Source: Bacteroidetes bacterium HGW-Bacteroidetes-16 (GTDB taxonomy: Bacteria; Bacteroidota; Bacteroidia; Bacteroidales; F082). Taken from it: DNA of 64,000 nt. The DNA is taken from the NCBI GenBank assembly GCA_002840975.1, contig PHDN01000003.1:124001-188000 (forward strand), in the 5' to 3' direction. Below the pieces are notes generated by a model. The model worked only from the letters and a program-made list of their open reading frames with translations, did no database searches and was not told the origin of the DNA. The translations under genes were made by a program, and so were the position numbers. This document shows, piece by piece, positions 8,325 through 16,168 of the stretch; position 1 is the stretch's first letter; the number at the start of each line of letters is the position of its first letter.

Positions 8325-9478
8325 ATAGTCGGTTTCGGCTTTTTAGCTAACAAATAAATAAAAAATCCTAGTCCCAGAATAAAAATCAAAGTAGCAATCA
8401 CTTCAGCCTGGGTTGCTTTTATTCCCCAGAAATCCAGCACATTGTTCACCCTGATTTGCTCGATCAGAAATCGTTCGATACCATTCAGCATGAGGTAAAT
8501 GGCAAAAAGAATTCCGGCAGTTTTAAACTGTTTTCTAACCGACCACAAGAACAGAAAAATGAGCAGCGACATGGTGGTTTCGTAGAGGGGAGTAGGAAAA
8601 ACCGGTTGAGCCAGCTGAAAACAATGGGCGCCCGTGCACCCTTCCATTCTGATGCCTTCGTTGAGGATGTTGTGCGGATAACGATAGGCCCACACCCAGT
8701 CGGGTAAAAAAGATAACCACTGCGGCATGGGAGCCAGGTTCACAATTCCCCAATCGCCATCCCCGGCCACCTGGCAACCAATTCTGCCAATTCCATAGGC
8801 CAATATCAATGAAGGTGCAATGCTATCGGCCATGCGCTTCCATGGAATACCATGTTTTTCACCATAATAGCCTACCCCGAAGGTGGCAACGATCAATCCG
8901 CCATAAAAAGTAAGTCCGCTGAAATTTAACAGGCTTCCCAGGGGATCTGCCGTAAAATCGTTCCAATTTTCGAATTGATGAAATATTTTGGCGCCAATAA
9001 TCCCAAAAATGACGGCAATAAAAACGATGGCCCAAGTTTGTTCATTGGCGTGAACTTCCACTTCGTTAACCTGTGGAGGGTCAAGCGCTTTTTGTTTCTT
9101 TAAATAATATTGGATAAAGGTCAGGGCCGAGGCAAGTATCAATCCGCCAATCCAGTTTCCGGATGATGAAAACACAAAGGCTTGTGGATTATTGACAAAT
9201 TCCTGGTAATGAATGACTAAGCCGGTTAATTTGAAGCCAATCAACAGGCTGATAACAAAGATGCTGACCAGCTCGAGAAACCCTGCCTTCTGACCTTTCA
9301 GCGTTTTGCGTTTGGTTGACCAAACATGCCCGGCTTTTTCCTGCCGGATTAACTCTTTGTTTAATAAGTAGCCCCCACAAACAAACGCCAGGGCAAGAAA
9401 GAAACCGTAACTCTGTATGGGGAGGTTTAGGTGGGTACCGAAAACATCGTTAATAAAATCACTAACCCGTGGATACAT
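8321..9478 (-). CDS. Lgt-like prolipoprotein diacylglyceryl transferase family protein (divergent)
   Basis: 385 residues with about nine membrane segments. Lgt moves diacylglycerol from phosphatidylglycerol to the lipobox cysteine of prolipoproteins in the inner membrane. The conserved GRIG box is at about 231 and NGIERFLIEQIR near 337 matches the family C-terminal arginine motif. It is longer than a classical Lgt (about 270) because of an extra region of roughly 90 residues with two membrane segments (about 50-145). The position of the essential His in the E. coli enzyme (FHGG) is Tyr here (LTFYGGLI, Tyr192), and the box after GRIG reads CQVAGDGDWG. It may be a true Lgt variant or a paralogue with another substrate. 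The inositol-phosphatase gene is coupled downstream. Confidence 0.8.
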   Translation of the reverse strand: MYPRVSDFINDVFGTHLNLPIQSYGFFLALAFVCGGYLLNKELIRQEKAGHVWSTKRKTLKGQKAGFLELVSIFVISLLIGFKLTGLVIHYQEFVNNPQAFVFSSSGNWIGGLILASALTFIQYYLKKQKALDPPQVNEVEVHANEQTWAIVFIAVIFGIIGAKIFHQFENWNDFTADPLGSLLNFSGLTFYGGLIVATFGVGYYGEKHGIPWKRMADSIAPSLILAYGIGRIGCQVAGDGDWGIVNLAPMPQWLSFLPDWVWAYRYPHNILNEGIRMEGCTGAHCFQLAQPVFPTPLYETTMSLLIFLFLWSVRKQFKTAGILFAIYLMLNGIERFLIEQIRVNNVLDFWGIKATQAEVIATLIFILGLGFFIYLLAKKPKPTI

Positions 9479-9500
9479 ATCTGGTCAATTTTCTGAAAAA

Positions 9501-9508
9501 CAAAAGTA
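9501..9508 (-). promoter_or_regulatory. Candidate -7 element for the Lgt-like gene
   Basis: On the minus strand this reads TACTTTTG, a TAnnTTTG match 22 bases before the start codon. No -33 TTG is visible at normal spacing. Confidence 0.35.
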
Positions 9509-9618
9509 GCATTAAACTCCATTGAAATAGGGGAGGAGGAAAAATTGAATTAATGGGGTGTCCGATCATCTCCCGTATATAATAAATACCTGGAAATTAA
9601 GGAATAAATCTGATCGAC

Positions 9619-9644
9619 TTGCAGTCGGATAAATCCGGATGCAA
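9619..9644. repeat. 26-base imperfect palindrome, copy 1
   Basis: Starts TTGCAGTCGGAT and ends ATCCGGATGCAA. TTGCA pairs with TGCAA and GGAT with ATCC around an AA centre. It resembles the second copy at 9702-9728 in outer sequence (TTGCAGTC) and in layout. Both lie in a 298-base gap between the Lgt-like gene and the DMT transporter gene. Apart from these copies and a candidate -7 element, I see nothing in the gap. Confidence 0.6.
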
Positions 9645-9701
9645 TGGATGTACTTTTAACATGTTCATTGTATATGAATAAAACTGAATAGAATCAATCG
9701 A

Positions 9702-9728
9702 TTGCAGTCTGGCTTTAGCCGACTGCAA
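9702..9728. repeat. 27-base palindrome, copy 2
   Basis: TTGCAGTC and GACTGCAA are perfect inverted arms, and inside them GGCT pairs with AGCC around TT, with one unpaired T. It lies 49 bases before the stop of the DMT transporter gene and could form a strong hairpin in transcripts of either strand. It has no long T-run, so it looks more like an interspersed palindromic repeat than a terminator. Confidence 0.65.
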
Positions 9729-9776
9729 CAACCTCCACCCTTCTGTTTAAGCAACTGTTATATTGAAGCGGTTTAT

Positions 9777-10685
9777 TTAATTTTTGGATTGCTTATTTGC
9801 AACCGGAAATTGCTGAATTAAAATACCCCCGATGATGATCAAAAGCCCAATAATGGTTGAGGTGAGAATGGGTTCTCCCACCAGTAGCCGAATGAAAAAC
9901 AGACCAATAAATGGAGAAAGATAGATCAGGTTGCTCACTTTGGCGGTATTTTCAGAAGTATTCAAGGCTTTAAGCCAGATTACAAATGTTAAGCTCATTT
10001 CGAATAGGCCGATGTACACACATCCAGCCAACGTCCAGCCTGTAGGAATAGGAAAAGTCTTTTCCGATAAAGTCATGTAAATCAGTAAATACAGAAGACC
10101 AAAGAAAAGGTTCATGGTAATTTTACCGGTATCTTCGCGGGGATCTTTCATATTCAGGATCCAATACAACGCCCAGATAAATGCGCTGCCAACGGCCAGA
10201 ATAATTCCCAAAGGATGATCCACGTTGATAAAGTTCAAATTTCCCTTTGTACTGATGATCATTAATCCACAAAAACTGATGATCAAGGCGATGTAATTGA
10301 TGGGTCTGATCTTTTGCTTTAAGATGATTCCTGAAAGCAACACCAAGATCACCGGCCAGGTATAATTTAATGTACCGGCCAATTGGGCTTCTAAAAGTTC
10401 ATAGGCTTTAAATAAAACCAGGTAGTATAAAAATGGATTGAAAAACCCCATGATGGCCGATCGGCGCAAATCGCCTTTTGTTATTGTGCAGAAATTCAGT
10501 CGATTACTTCCAATTTGATTTAAAATTAGTAATGTAAAAAATCCAAAGATCGAAGCCCAAAGGAGCAATTCATCGAAGGCGATGCCTTGCAGTGTTAGTT
10601 TAAATGCTGAACTCATGGTGGACCAGAAGACTACCGCCACCAGAGCGAATACATAGGCTTTTTTTTGATTGTGTTTTTGCATCAT
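9777..10685 (-). CDS. EamA/DMT-superfamily membrane transporter
   Basis: About 302 residues from the ATG at 10685. Ten hydrophobic segments in two five-helix halves fit the drug/metabolite transporter (EamA) layout. The first half has SAFKLTLQGIAFDELLLW and the second half starts near DHPLGIILAVGSAFIWALYW. The substrate (metabolite or amino-acid export) cannot be told. An open frame extends upstream to 10784 but would overlap the end of the next gene, and the MMQKHNQKK start gives a normal N-terminus. It follows the SLC13 gene by 13 bases, so the two transporters may be co-transcribed. Confidence 0.87.
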   Translation of the reverse strand: MMQKHNQKKAYVFALVAVVFWSTMSSAFKLTLQGIAFDELLLWASIFGFFTLLILNQIGSNRLNFCTITKGDLRRSAIMGFFNPFLYYLVLFKAYELLEAQLAGTLNYTWPVILVLLSGIILKQKIRPINYIALIISFCGLMIISTKGNLNFINVDHPLGIILAVGSAFIWALYWILNMKDPREDTGKITMNLFFGLLYLLIYMTLSEKTFPIPTGWTLAGCVYIGLFEMSLTFVIWLKALNTSENTAKVSNLIYLSPFIGLFFIRLLVGEPILTSTIIGLLIIIGGILIQQFPVANKQSKN

Positions 10686-10698
10686 TGGAGTGAACAAA

Positions 10699-12204
10699 TT
10701 AGTGAGCGGGGCTTGCCCACAAAGGCATCTGACCCATCTCGATGTTGAACAAATAGGCACCCCAATAGTATGTGGCCAATGCAATTACTACTACTCCAAT
10801 CAGATTCAGGATAAAGCCTGTCTTAGCCATATCTCCTACAGATAACTGGTTGGAACCGAATACAATGGCGTTCGGAGGTGTGGCAACTGGCAGCATAAAG
10901 GCCATAGAGGCACTGAGCGTTGCCGGCAGCATTAATAGCAGCGGGTTTATCTCAACGCTCACCGATAGGCCTGCCAATACGGGAAGCAACATTTCGGTGG
11001 TAGCTGTATTTGAGGTGAGCTCCGTTAAAAAAGTCATAACCAGTGAAATCATAACAATGATCAGAATGACAGGAAGTCCCGCGGCTGCTCCCATCTGCTC
11101 GCCAACCCACATCGACAATCCTGAAACTTTAAAGGCATTGGCCAGGGCAAAACCACCTCCGAAGAGCAACACAATATTCCAGGGAAGTTTCTTTGCAGTC
11201 TTCCAGTCCATTATTCGAATTCCATTTTTTGCAGAAGTAGGAATAATAAAAAGCAAAATGGCCACCGCTATGGCCACAGTACCGTCATTCACTTGTTCGG
11301 GGTGTGGCAGCAGCGCACTCCATCCCGGAAGGGTGAAATTTCCAAGAGCTAAATCAGCTCGCGTTAACCAAAGGACGGCTAGTAATGTGAATAAAATCAG
11401 TACGATACGCTCCTCGTAAGAAGCCTTTCCCAATTGATGGTATTCGTTTTTCAGGGCTTCACCTGTGCACGCTGTCTCAAAATGTGCCGGTTTGTAAAGC
11501 GTGTAAAGTAACACCCAGGTAGAAAGGAACAATACAAGGCTAATGGGCATGGCAAATATAAACCAGGTACTAAAACTCACTTCAGGAGCACCCGGGAACA
11601 TAATTTGAAAAATCCTGGCGAACGACAAATTGGGTGGAGTCCCAACCAATGTGGCAATGCCCCCGATGGAGGCACTATATGCAACTCCAAGCAGTAATCC
11701 TGTCGTAAATTTTTTGTGTGATTTCTCATCCATGAAATCGTGTAATTTTTTTGAAATGGACAATAAAATGGGCACCATCATCATCGCTGTGGCCGTGTTT
11801 GAAATCCACATCGATAAAAAAGCTGTTGCGGCCATAAATCCCAGCAGCACTCTTTTGGGACTGGTGCCGGTGTAAAGCATAATTTTCAGCGCGATTCTTC
11901 GATGAAGCTCCCATTTTTGCATAGCCAATGCCACAATAAACCCACCAATAAACAGGAAGATCACGTGGTTAAAATAGGCCGAGGAAACCTCTTTACCATC
12001 CATAACTCCTAAAAATGGTAATAAGACAACAGGCAATAGGGAAGTAACCGCCAGAGGTATCACTTCAGTAATCCACCAGCCAGCCATTAATACCGCGACA
12101 GCCAGTGTATAAGTTACTTCAGGCTTTCCAGGTGCCAAATCGGCAAACAATACCAACCACAAAAAAATAAGAGGTACCAAAAAAAAGCCGACGAATTGTC
12201 TCAT
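10699..12204 (-). CDS. SLC13/DASS-family sodium:dicarboxylate symporter
   Basis: 501 residues with about eleven membrane segments. Two SNT motifs are present, ISNTATAMMMVP in the first half and TSNTATTEMLLP in the second. In the VcINDY structure these two SNT motifs bind sodium and the carboxylates of succinate-like substrates. The box PVATPPNAIVFGS near the C-terminus is also typical of the family. Likely imports succinate, malate or related dicarboxylates with Na+. The length fits the family. No promoter with both elements was seen in the roughly 230-base gap to the carbamate kinase gene, which runs the other way. Confidence 0.93.
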   Translation of the reverse strand: MRQFVGFFLVPLIFLWLVLFADLAPGKPEVTYTLAVAVLMAGWWITEVIPLAVTSLLPVVLLPFLGVMDGKEVSSAYFNHVIFLFIGGFIVALAMQKWELHRRIALKIMLYTGTSPKRVLLGFMAATAFLSMWISNTATAMMMVPILLSISKKLHDFMDEKSHKKFTTGLLLGVAYSASIGGIATLVGTPPNLSFARIFQIMFPGAPEVSFSTWFIFAMPISLVLFLSTWVLLYTLYKPAHFETACTGEALKNEYHQLGKASYEERIVLILFTLLAVLWLTRADLALGNFTLPGWSALLPHPEQVNDGTVAIAVAILLFIIPTSAKNGIRIMDWKTAKKLPWNIVLLFGGGFALANAFKVSGLSMWVGEQMGAAAGLPVILIIVMISLVMTFLTELTSNTATTEMLLPVLAGLSVSVEINPLLLMLPATLSASMAFMLPVATPPNAIVFGSNQLSVGDMAKTGFILNLIGVVVIALATYYWGAYLFNIEMGQMPLWASPAH

Positions 12205-12359
12205 TTTAATGCTATTTAATTGATGAGATGATCAAGAAACGCCGCAATTTATAAAACAATTCCATTGTTTACCTGTCAACCGGTAAATATTTTCATTTAA
12301 CCCGGATTGGCCAATAAATTTATATCAATGAAGATGTCGTGGCAGAATTTGACATTTGA

Positions 12360-12377
12360 TTGTTAAAAAAATCACAC
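12360..12377 (+). promoter_or_regulatory. Candidate Rex operator upstream of carbamate kinase
   Basis: TTGTTAA, four bases, then ATCACAC. Against the TTGTGAAnnnnTTCACAA Rex consensus 11 of 14 fixed positions match. It shares TTGTTAAnnnnATnACA with the two sites at rex (14127-14144, 14182-14199). It ends about 30 bases before the candidate -7 element at 12407, so a bound repressor would overlap the -33 region. Inference from pattern only. Confidence 0.45.
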
Positions 12378-12406
12378 TCGAACTCGGTAATAACAATAAA
12401 AAGCAG

Positions 12407-12414
12407 TATTTTTG
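12407..12414 (+). promoter_or_regulatory. Candidate -7 element for the carbamate kinase gene
   Basis: TATTTTTG, a full TAnnTTTG match 22 bases before the ATG at 12437. No clear TTG lies 17-22 bases upstream, which would fit a regulated promoter. Confidence 0.45.
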
Positions 12415-12436
12415 TCCACAGAATTATTTAAAAATA

Positions 12437-13387
12437 ATGAATATGAGGAAGTTAGCCGTTGTGGCATTCGGAGGAAATGCACTACTTAGGGCAGGGCAGA
12501 GTGGAACAATTTCGGAGCAGGAGCAAAATGCAAGCAATGCCAGCAGTAGTCTGGTGAAATTAATAAAGAGGGATTACGCGTTGGTACTAACGCATGGAAA
12601 CGGTCCACAAGTTGGGAACATATTGTTGGCCAATACAGCCGGGAACAAATTATATGGAGTGCCGGATATGCCACTTGATATTAGTGTGGCTTATTCTCAA
12701 GGTTTTATAGGATACATTTTAGAACAGCAGTTACGCAATGTTTTAATGAAGGAAGATCTGGAATCGGATATTATCTCCATTATTACCCAGGTACTTGTCA
12801 ACAAAGATGATCCTGCTTTTAAAAATCCAACCAAGCCAATAGGCCCCTACTATAAAAAGGAGGAAGTGGAGAAATTGATGGCAGAAACAGGCTCCGTCTA
12901 TAAGGAAGATGCAGCAGGTAGAGGATGGCGCAAAGTCGTAGCTTCTCCCACACCATTGGTTATTTTTAACAGGAAAACGATCGAGCAAATCGCCAGAAGT
13001 GGTCACATCGTGATTGCCGTTGGTGGAGGTGGAATTCCTTGTTATTACCGGGAAGAAAATTTTCTGGAGGGAATCGATGCTGTCATCGACAAGGACCTGG
13101 CCTCATCGCTGTTGGCTTCGCAGGTTCGGGCAGATAAATTATTCATTCTCACTGATGTGCCTAAGGTTTGTTTGAATTTTAATACACCTCAGCAGCTTTC
13201 ACTCGACAGGTTAAATATCGCCGATGCCAAACGATATTTGGCTGAAGGTCAATTTGGTGAAGGTAGCATGGGACCGAAAATAAAGGCAGCCATTCGGTTT
13301 GTAGAAACTACCGGAAAAGATGCCATCATTACTGAAACAACTTTACTTGGAGTTGATAATGGAGGAACCCGGGTTACGATGGTTTAA
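12437..13387 (+). CDS. arcC: Carbamate kinase
   Basis: About 316 residues from the MNMRKL start; an upstream ATG at 12356 would place the promoter inside the gene. Carbamate kinase makes ATP and carbamate from carbamoyl phosphate and ADP, the last step of arginine, citrulline or allantoin fermentation. Family boxes are visible: FGGNALL near the N-terminus, LTHGNGPQVGN, IGPYYKKEE, and TDVPKVCLNF near residue 240, followed by GSMGPKIKAA. It stands alone here: no arginine deiminase or ornithine transcarbamylase gene is in the window. The next gene, on the other strand, is rex, and a Rex-like site lies upstream. Confidence 0.96.
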   Translation: MNMRKLAVVAFGGNALLRAGQSGTISEQEQNASNASSSLVKLIKRDYALVLTHGNGPQVGNILLANTAGNKLYGVPDMPLDISVAYSQGFIGYILEQQLRNVLMKEDLESDIISIITQVLVNKDDPAFKNPTKPIGPYYKKEEVEKLMAETGSVYKEDAAGRGWRKVVASPTPLVIFNRKTIEQIARSGHIVIAVGGGGIPCYYREENFLEGIDAVIDKDLASSLLASQVRADKLFILTDVPKVCLNFNTPQQLSLDRLNIADAKRYLAEGQFGEGSMGPKIKAAIRFVETTGKDAIITETTLLGVDNGGTRVTMV

Positions 13388-13424
13388 AAAACCAACCGGT
13401 TAGTAATAAGATAAATTGTGAATG

Positions 13425-13451
13425 AAAAAGCCGGGAAACCGGCATTTTTTT
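13425..13451. terminator. Bidirectional terminator between arcC and rex
   Basis: GCCGG (13430-13434) and CCGGC (13439-13443) form a 5-bp stem with a GAAA loop, flanked by an A-run before and a T-run after. It can end transcription of both convergent genes. Confidence 0.8.
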
Positions 13452-14119
13452 TAAATGGTGGTTATATCTTCTTCTTCCAGGGTTTTCATTTTAACATAAA
13501 AGGCCACTTTCTCCAGGGTTGTTATCATGTCGTATTCTTCCAAATAAACATATTCGGGCACATCAATGGGTTTGGGAGTATAATTTAGCAAACCTTTGAT
13601 TCCTGCAGCCACCAGTTCGTTGGCCGTTTGACTGGCATTTTCGGCAGGTACGGTAATGATGGCGATCTGTATCCCCTCTTTTTCGATGATTTCTCTCATT
13701 CTGGTGGCTGAATAGCATGGTACGCCATTCATCGTGTTCCCTATTTTGTCGGGATTGGTATCAAATCCTGCAATGATGGAGAGTTTGTGACGTTTCCCGC
13801 TGAAATAGTTAATCAATGCCCGACCCAGGTTTCCCATGCCCACGATGGCTACTTTGATGCCTTCTTCGCTATCGATGATATTGCCAATCAAGTTGATCAA
13901 TTCTTTGATGTTATATCCTTTTCGGAGTGTGCCGGAATAACCAATCAACATGAGGTCCCTACGCACCTGTACTGGCGTAATATGCTGTATGCTGGCTATT
14001 TCATGTGAAAAAATATGGCTTTTGCCTCGACTCAGGCAAAGTAACAAGGCCCTGCGATATTGGCTTAGCCTGGCAATGGTCTTGTGTGGTAAATTATCGA
14101 ATGTCCCCCGATCTTCCAT
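13451..14119 (-). CDS. rex: Redox-sensing transcriptional repressor Rex
   Basis: 222 residues. An N-terminal winged helix (about 10-75, with TPVQVRRDLMLIGYSGTLRKG) precedes a Rossmann domain with VAIVGMGNLGRALI (about 91-104), the NAD(H)-binding motif. The dimer domain-swap helix is at the C-terminus (YDMITTLEKVAFYV). Rex releases DNA when the NADH/NAD+ ratio rises, turning on fermentation and anaerobic genes. Its promoter (14147-14177) lies between two matching operator-like sites, so it is probably self-regulated. It converges on arcC across a shared terminator. Confidence 0.95.
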   Translation of the reverse strand: MEDRGTFDNLPHKTIARLSQYRRALLLCLSRGKSHIFSHEIASIQHITPVQVRRDLMLIGYSGTLRKGYNIKELINLIGNIIDSEEGIKVAIVGMGNLGRALINYFSGKRHKLSIIAGFDTNPDKIGNTMNGVPCYSATRMREIIEKEGIQIAIITVPAENASQTANELVAAGIKGLLNYTPKPIDVPEYVYLEEYDMITTLEKVAFYVKMKTLEEEDITTI

Positions 14120-14126
14120 GATATTC

Positions 14127-14144
14127 TTGTTAATTTAATAACAA
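14127..14144 (-). promoter_or_regulatory. Candidate Rex operator 1 (between promoter and start codon)
   Basis: TTGTTAATTTAATAACAA, matching 13 of the 14 fixed positions of the TTGTTAAnnnnTTAACAA form of the Rex consensus. The wider CTTGTTA/TAACAAG arms at 14126-14145 are a perfect 7-bp inverted repeat. It ends just ahead of the rex start codon and directly downstream of the -7 element, where repression is expected. Confidence 0.6.
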
Positions 14145-14146
14145 GA

Positions 14147-14177
14147 CAAAAGTACAAGTGTTGATTGTTTAATCCAA
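14147..14177 (-). promoter_or_regulatory. Candidate rex promoter
   Basis: On the minus strand TTG (14177-14175), a 20-base spacer, then TACTTTTG (14154-14147). Both elements fit the Bacteroidota pattern and the start codon follows within 30 bases. Confidence 0.65.
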
Positions 14178-14181
14178 ATAA

Positions 14182-14199
14182 TTGTTAATAAAATAACAT
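14182..14199 (-). promoter_or_regulatory. Candidate Rex operator 2 (upstream of the promoter)
   Basis: TTGTTAATAAAATAACAT matches site 1 closely, with 2 mismatches to the TTGTTAAnnnnTTAACAA form. It lies just upstream of the -33 TTG, with centres of the two sites 55 bases apart (about five helical turns), which could allow cooperative binding. Confidence 0.5.
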
Positions 14200-14361
14200 T
14201 GTTATTTTTTAGCTTCAAAAGGGGCGTGGGTTTCAGGTTGTATTGGCCGGTTAAATCGGTTTTGGATAAACATTAACAATTAGTTGAAAGAAATACAGAA
14301 TCATGCCATTTCAAGCATGATTAAGCGAGATGATCTGAAATAGACTGTGATCTTTTGTATT

Positions 14362-15318
14362 TCACTGGTTTTGGATCATCCAAACCATAAAAACCAGATA
14401 CGAAAAAATGAGGATACTTCCTTCGATGCGGGTAATGGTTTTCGAAGTTTTTCCAACATAGATAAGCAGGGCAATGAAAATTCCGGAGGCAAACAACAGG
14501 ATGAGTTGCACATTAAGGGAAATATCAAAAGGAATGGGGTGGATTACCGCACTTAATCCCAGAACCAGAAAAATGTTGAAGATATTGCTTCCCAGCACGT
14601 TGCCAAGTGCAATATCGGTTTTTTTATTCATCGCGGCAACAATACTGGTCGCCAATTCGGGTAGCGAAGTAGCTATCGCTATCACGGTTAGTCCCATCAT
14701 CGAATCAGAGATACCAAGTCGCGCACCAATTACAGTGGTGCTGTCGACGATCCATTTTCCTCCAAAATACAGCCCTGCTGTACCCCCCACGATAAATAAG
14801 ATGGTGCGAATCCACGACATAGTGGCTTGAGAAATGTCAGGGGGCGTATGATCAAGAGTTGATTTGAAAAATATCAGGTAAAGCACATACACACAAAGCG
14901 CCAAAAGGATTCCACCATCAACCTGATCAATGATGTTTGACCCCTTAAAAATAAGCCGATCATTGGCCAGCATGATGATTGTGGCGATAGCCAGGAGGTT
15001 GAGCCATACATCACGTTTGTAAACACTTTTTACCGCGTATATGGGGTATATGGCGGCAGTAATGCCAACGATGAACAGCGTATTCATCAAGTTACTACCT
15101 ACCACATTTCCGATGGCCAGGCCCGTGTTGCCTGATATGCTTGCAAAAACATTAATCATCAGTTCGGGCAACGAGGTGCCGATGGCTACGATGGTAAGCC
15201 CGATAATCATTTGCGAAAGACCAAGTTTAACTCCTGCCGCAGAGGCTCCGTCAACGAGGTATTTGGCTCCGGTTATCAAAATAATAAATCCTGCAATAAA
15301 AAGAAAATATTCTGTCAT
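14362..15318 (-). CDS. Calcium/sodium antiporter, CaCA family (YrbG-like)
   Basis: 318 residues with two homologous halves of about five membrane segments. Each half carries an alpha repeat: GTSLPELMINVFASI followed by GNVVGSNLMNT in the first and ATSLPELATSIVAAM followed by GNVLGSNIFNI in the second. These hold the acidic residue and the GN.xGSN motif that bind Ca2+ and Na+ in this family. Likely exports Ca2+ in exchange for Na+ across the inner membrane. The 242-base gap to rex carries the rex promoter and operator-like sites only. Confidence 0.94.
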   Translation of the reverse strand: MTEYFLFIAGFIILITGAKYLVDGASAAGVKLGLSQMIIGLTIVAIGTSLPELMINVFASISGNTGLAIGNVVGSNLMNTLFIVGITAAIYPIYAVKSVYKRDVWLNLLAIATIIMLANDRLIFKGSNIIDQVDGGILLALCVYVLYLIFFKSTLDHTPPDISQATMSWIRTILFIVGGTAGLYFGGKWIVDSTTVIGARLGISDSMMGLTVIAIATSLPELATSIVAAMNKKTDIALGNVLGSNIFNIFLVLGLSAVIHPIPFDISLNVQLILLFASGIFIALLIYVGKTSKTITRIEGSILIFSYLVFMVWMIQNQ

Positions 15319-15332
15319 AGAGTAAGGTGCTG

Positions 15333-16001
15333 TTAGTAATTGCGTTCACCAAAGATTCCGGTCCCGATCCTGATCAGGGTGCTGCCTGCTTTGATGGCTA
15401 TTTGAAAATCATCAGACATGCCCATGGATAGTTCTTTGAAAGAGTCCATGGAAGGGAAGAACTCGGATTTTAATTGCCGGAAACAGGTGCCCAGTTGGTC
15501 AAACTCCCGGGTCACCTGATTGGTGTCGTCGGTTAAGGTGGCCATTCCCATCACGCCGGTTACCCGGATATTCTCCATTTTTTTGTATTGTTCGGAAGTT
15601 AAAATTTCCCTTGCTTCAGCAATAGTTAATCCAAATTTGGTTTCTTCCTCAGCAATATGAAATTGCAGCAGACAATCGATTACACGTTGGTTTTCAGCGG
15701 CTTGCTTGTTGATCTCAGCGAGAAGCTTCAAACTGTCAACCGCATGAATCAGTTTAACAAACGAGGCAATGGCTTTTACCTTGTTGGTTTGCAGGTGGCC
15801 AATAAAATGCCATTCGATATCCCGGGGCAACAAGGGGTACTTTGCAGCCATATCCTGTGCCTTGTTTTCACCAAAAATACGCTGTCCGGCATCATAAGCT
15901 TCCTGTATGTCTTCCACGGGTTTCGTTTTCGTAACGGCAACCAGTGTTACCTTCGGCGGGAGTAGTTGAATATAATGATTCAGGTTTTGTTGAATACTCA
16001 T
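15333..16001 (-). CDS. YggS-family pyridoxal-phosphate homeostasis protein
   Basis: 222 residues. The PLP lysine motif is VAVTKTKPVEDI (Lys near residue 26), followed by FGENKAQD and HFIGHLQTNK, all typical of the YggS/PLPBP family. The C-terminal SMGMSDDFQIAIKAGST and R.GTGIFG motifs bind phosphate. It binds PLP without a known catalytic activity and is believed to balance PLP and amino-acid pools. It ends 14 bases before the antiporter start on the same strand and may share its transcript. Confidence 0.93.
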   Translation of the reverse strand: MSIQQNLNHYIQLLPPKVTLVAVTKTKPVEDIQEAYDAGQRIFGENKAQDMAAKYPLLPRDIEWHFIGHLQTNKVKAIASFVKLIHAVDSLKLLAEINKQAAENQRVIDCLLQFHIAEEETKFGLTIAEAREILTSEQYKKMENIRVTGVMGMATLTDDTNQVTREFDQLGTCFRQLKSEFFPSMDSFKELSMGMSDDFQIAIKAGSTLIRIGTGIFGERNY

Positions 16002-16075
16002 GGGGATATTTTTTGCAAAGATAATCCTTTCGCCACATTTTATAATTGAGCAAGTCGCAACAATAGCGGATTGAT

Positions 16076-16083
16076 TACTTTTG
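16076..16083 (+). promoter_or_regulatory. Candidate -7 element for the LTA-synthase-like gene
   Basis: TACTTTTG, a TAnnTTTG match about 85 bases before the ATG. The nearest upstream TTG is 27 bases away, too far for a normal spacer, so this is weak. Confidence 0.3.
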
Positions 16084-16168
16084 CACGCTGAAGCCTGATT
16101 TCAGATTTTCAAACACCGTTGAGATGCCATTTTTCAAACGTACAATTTAAAGTTAACCTGGTAGCCGC

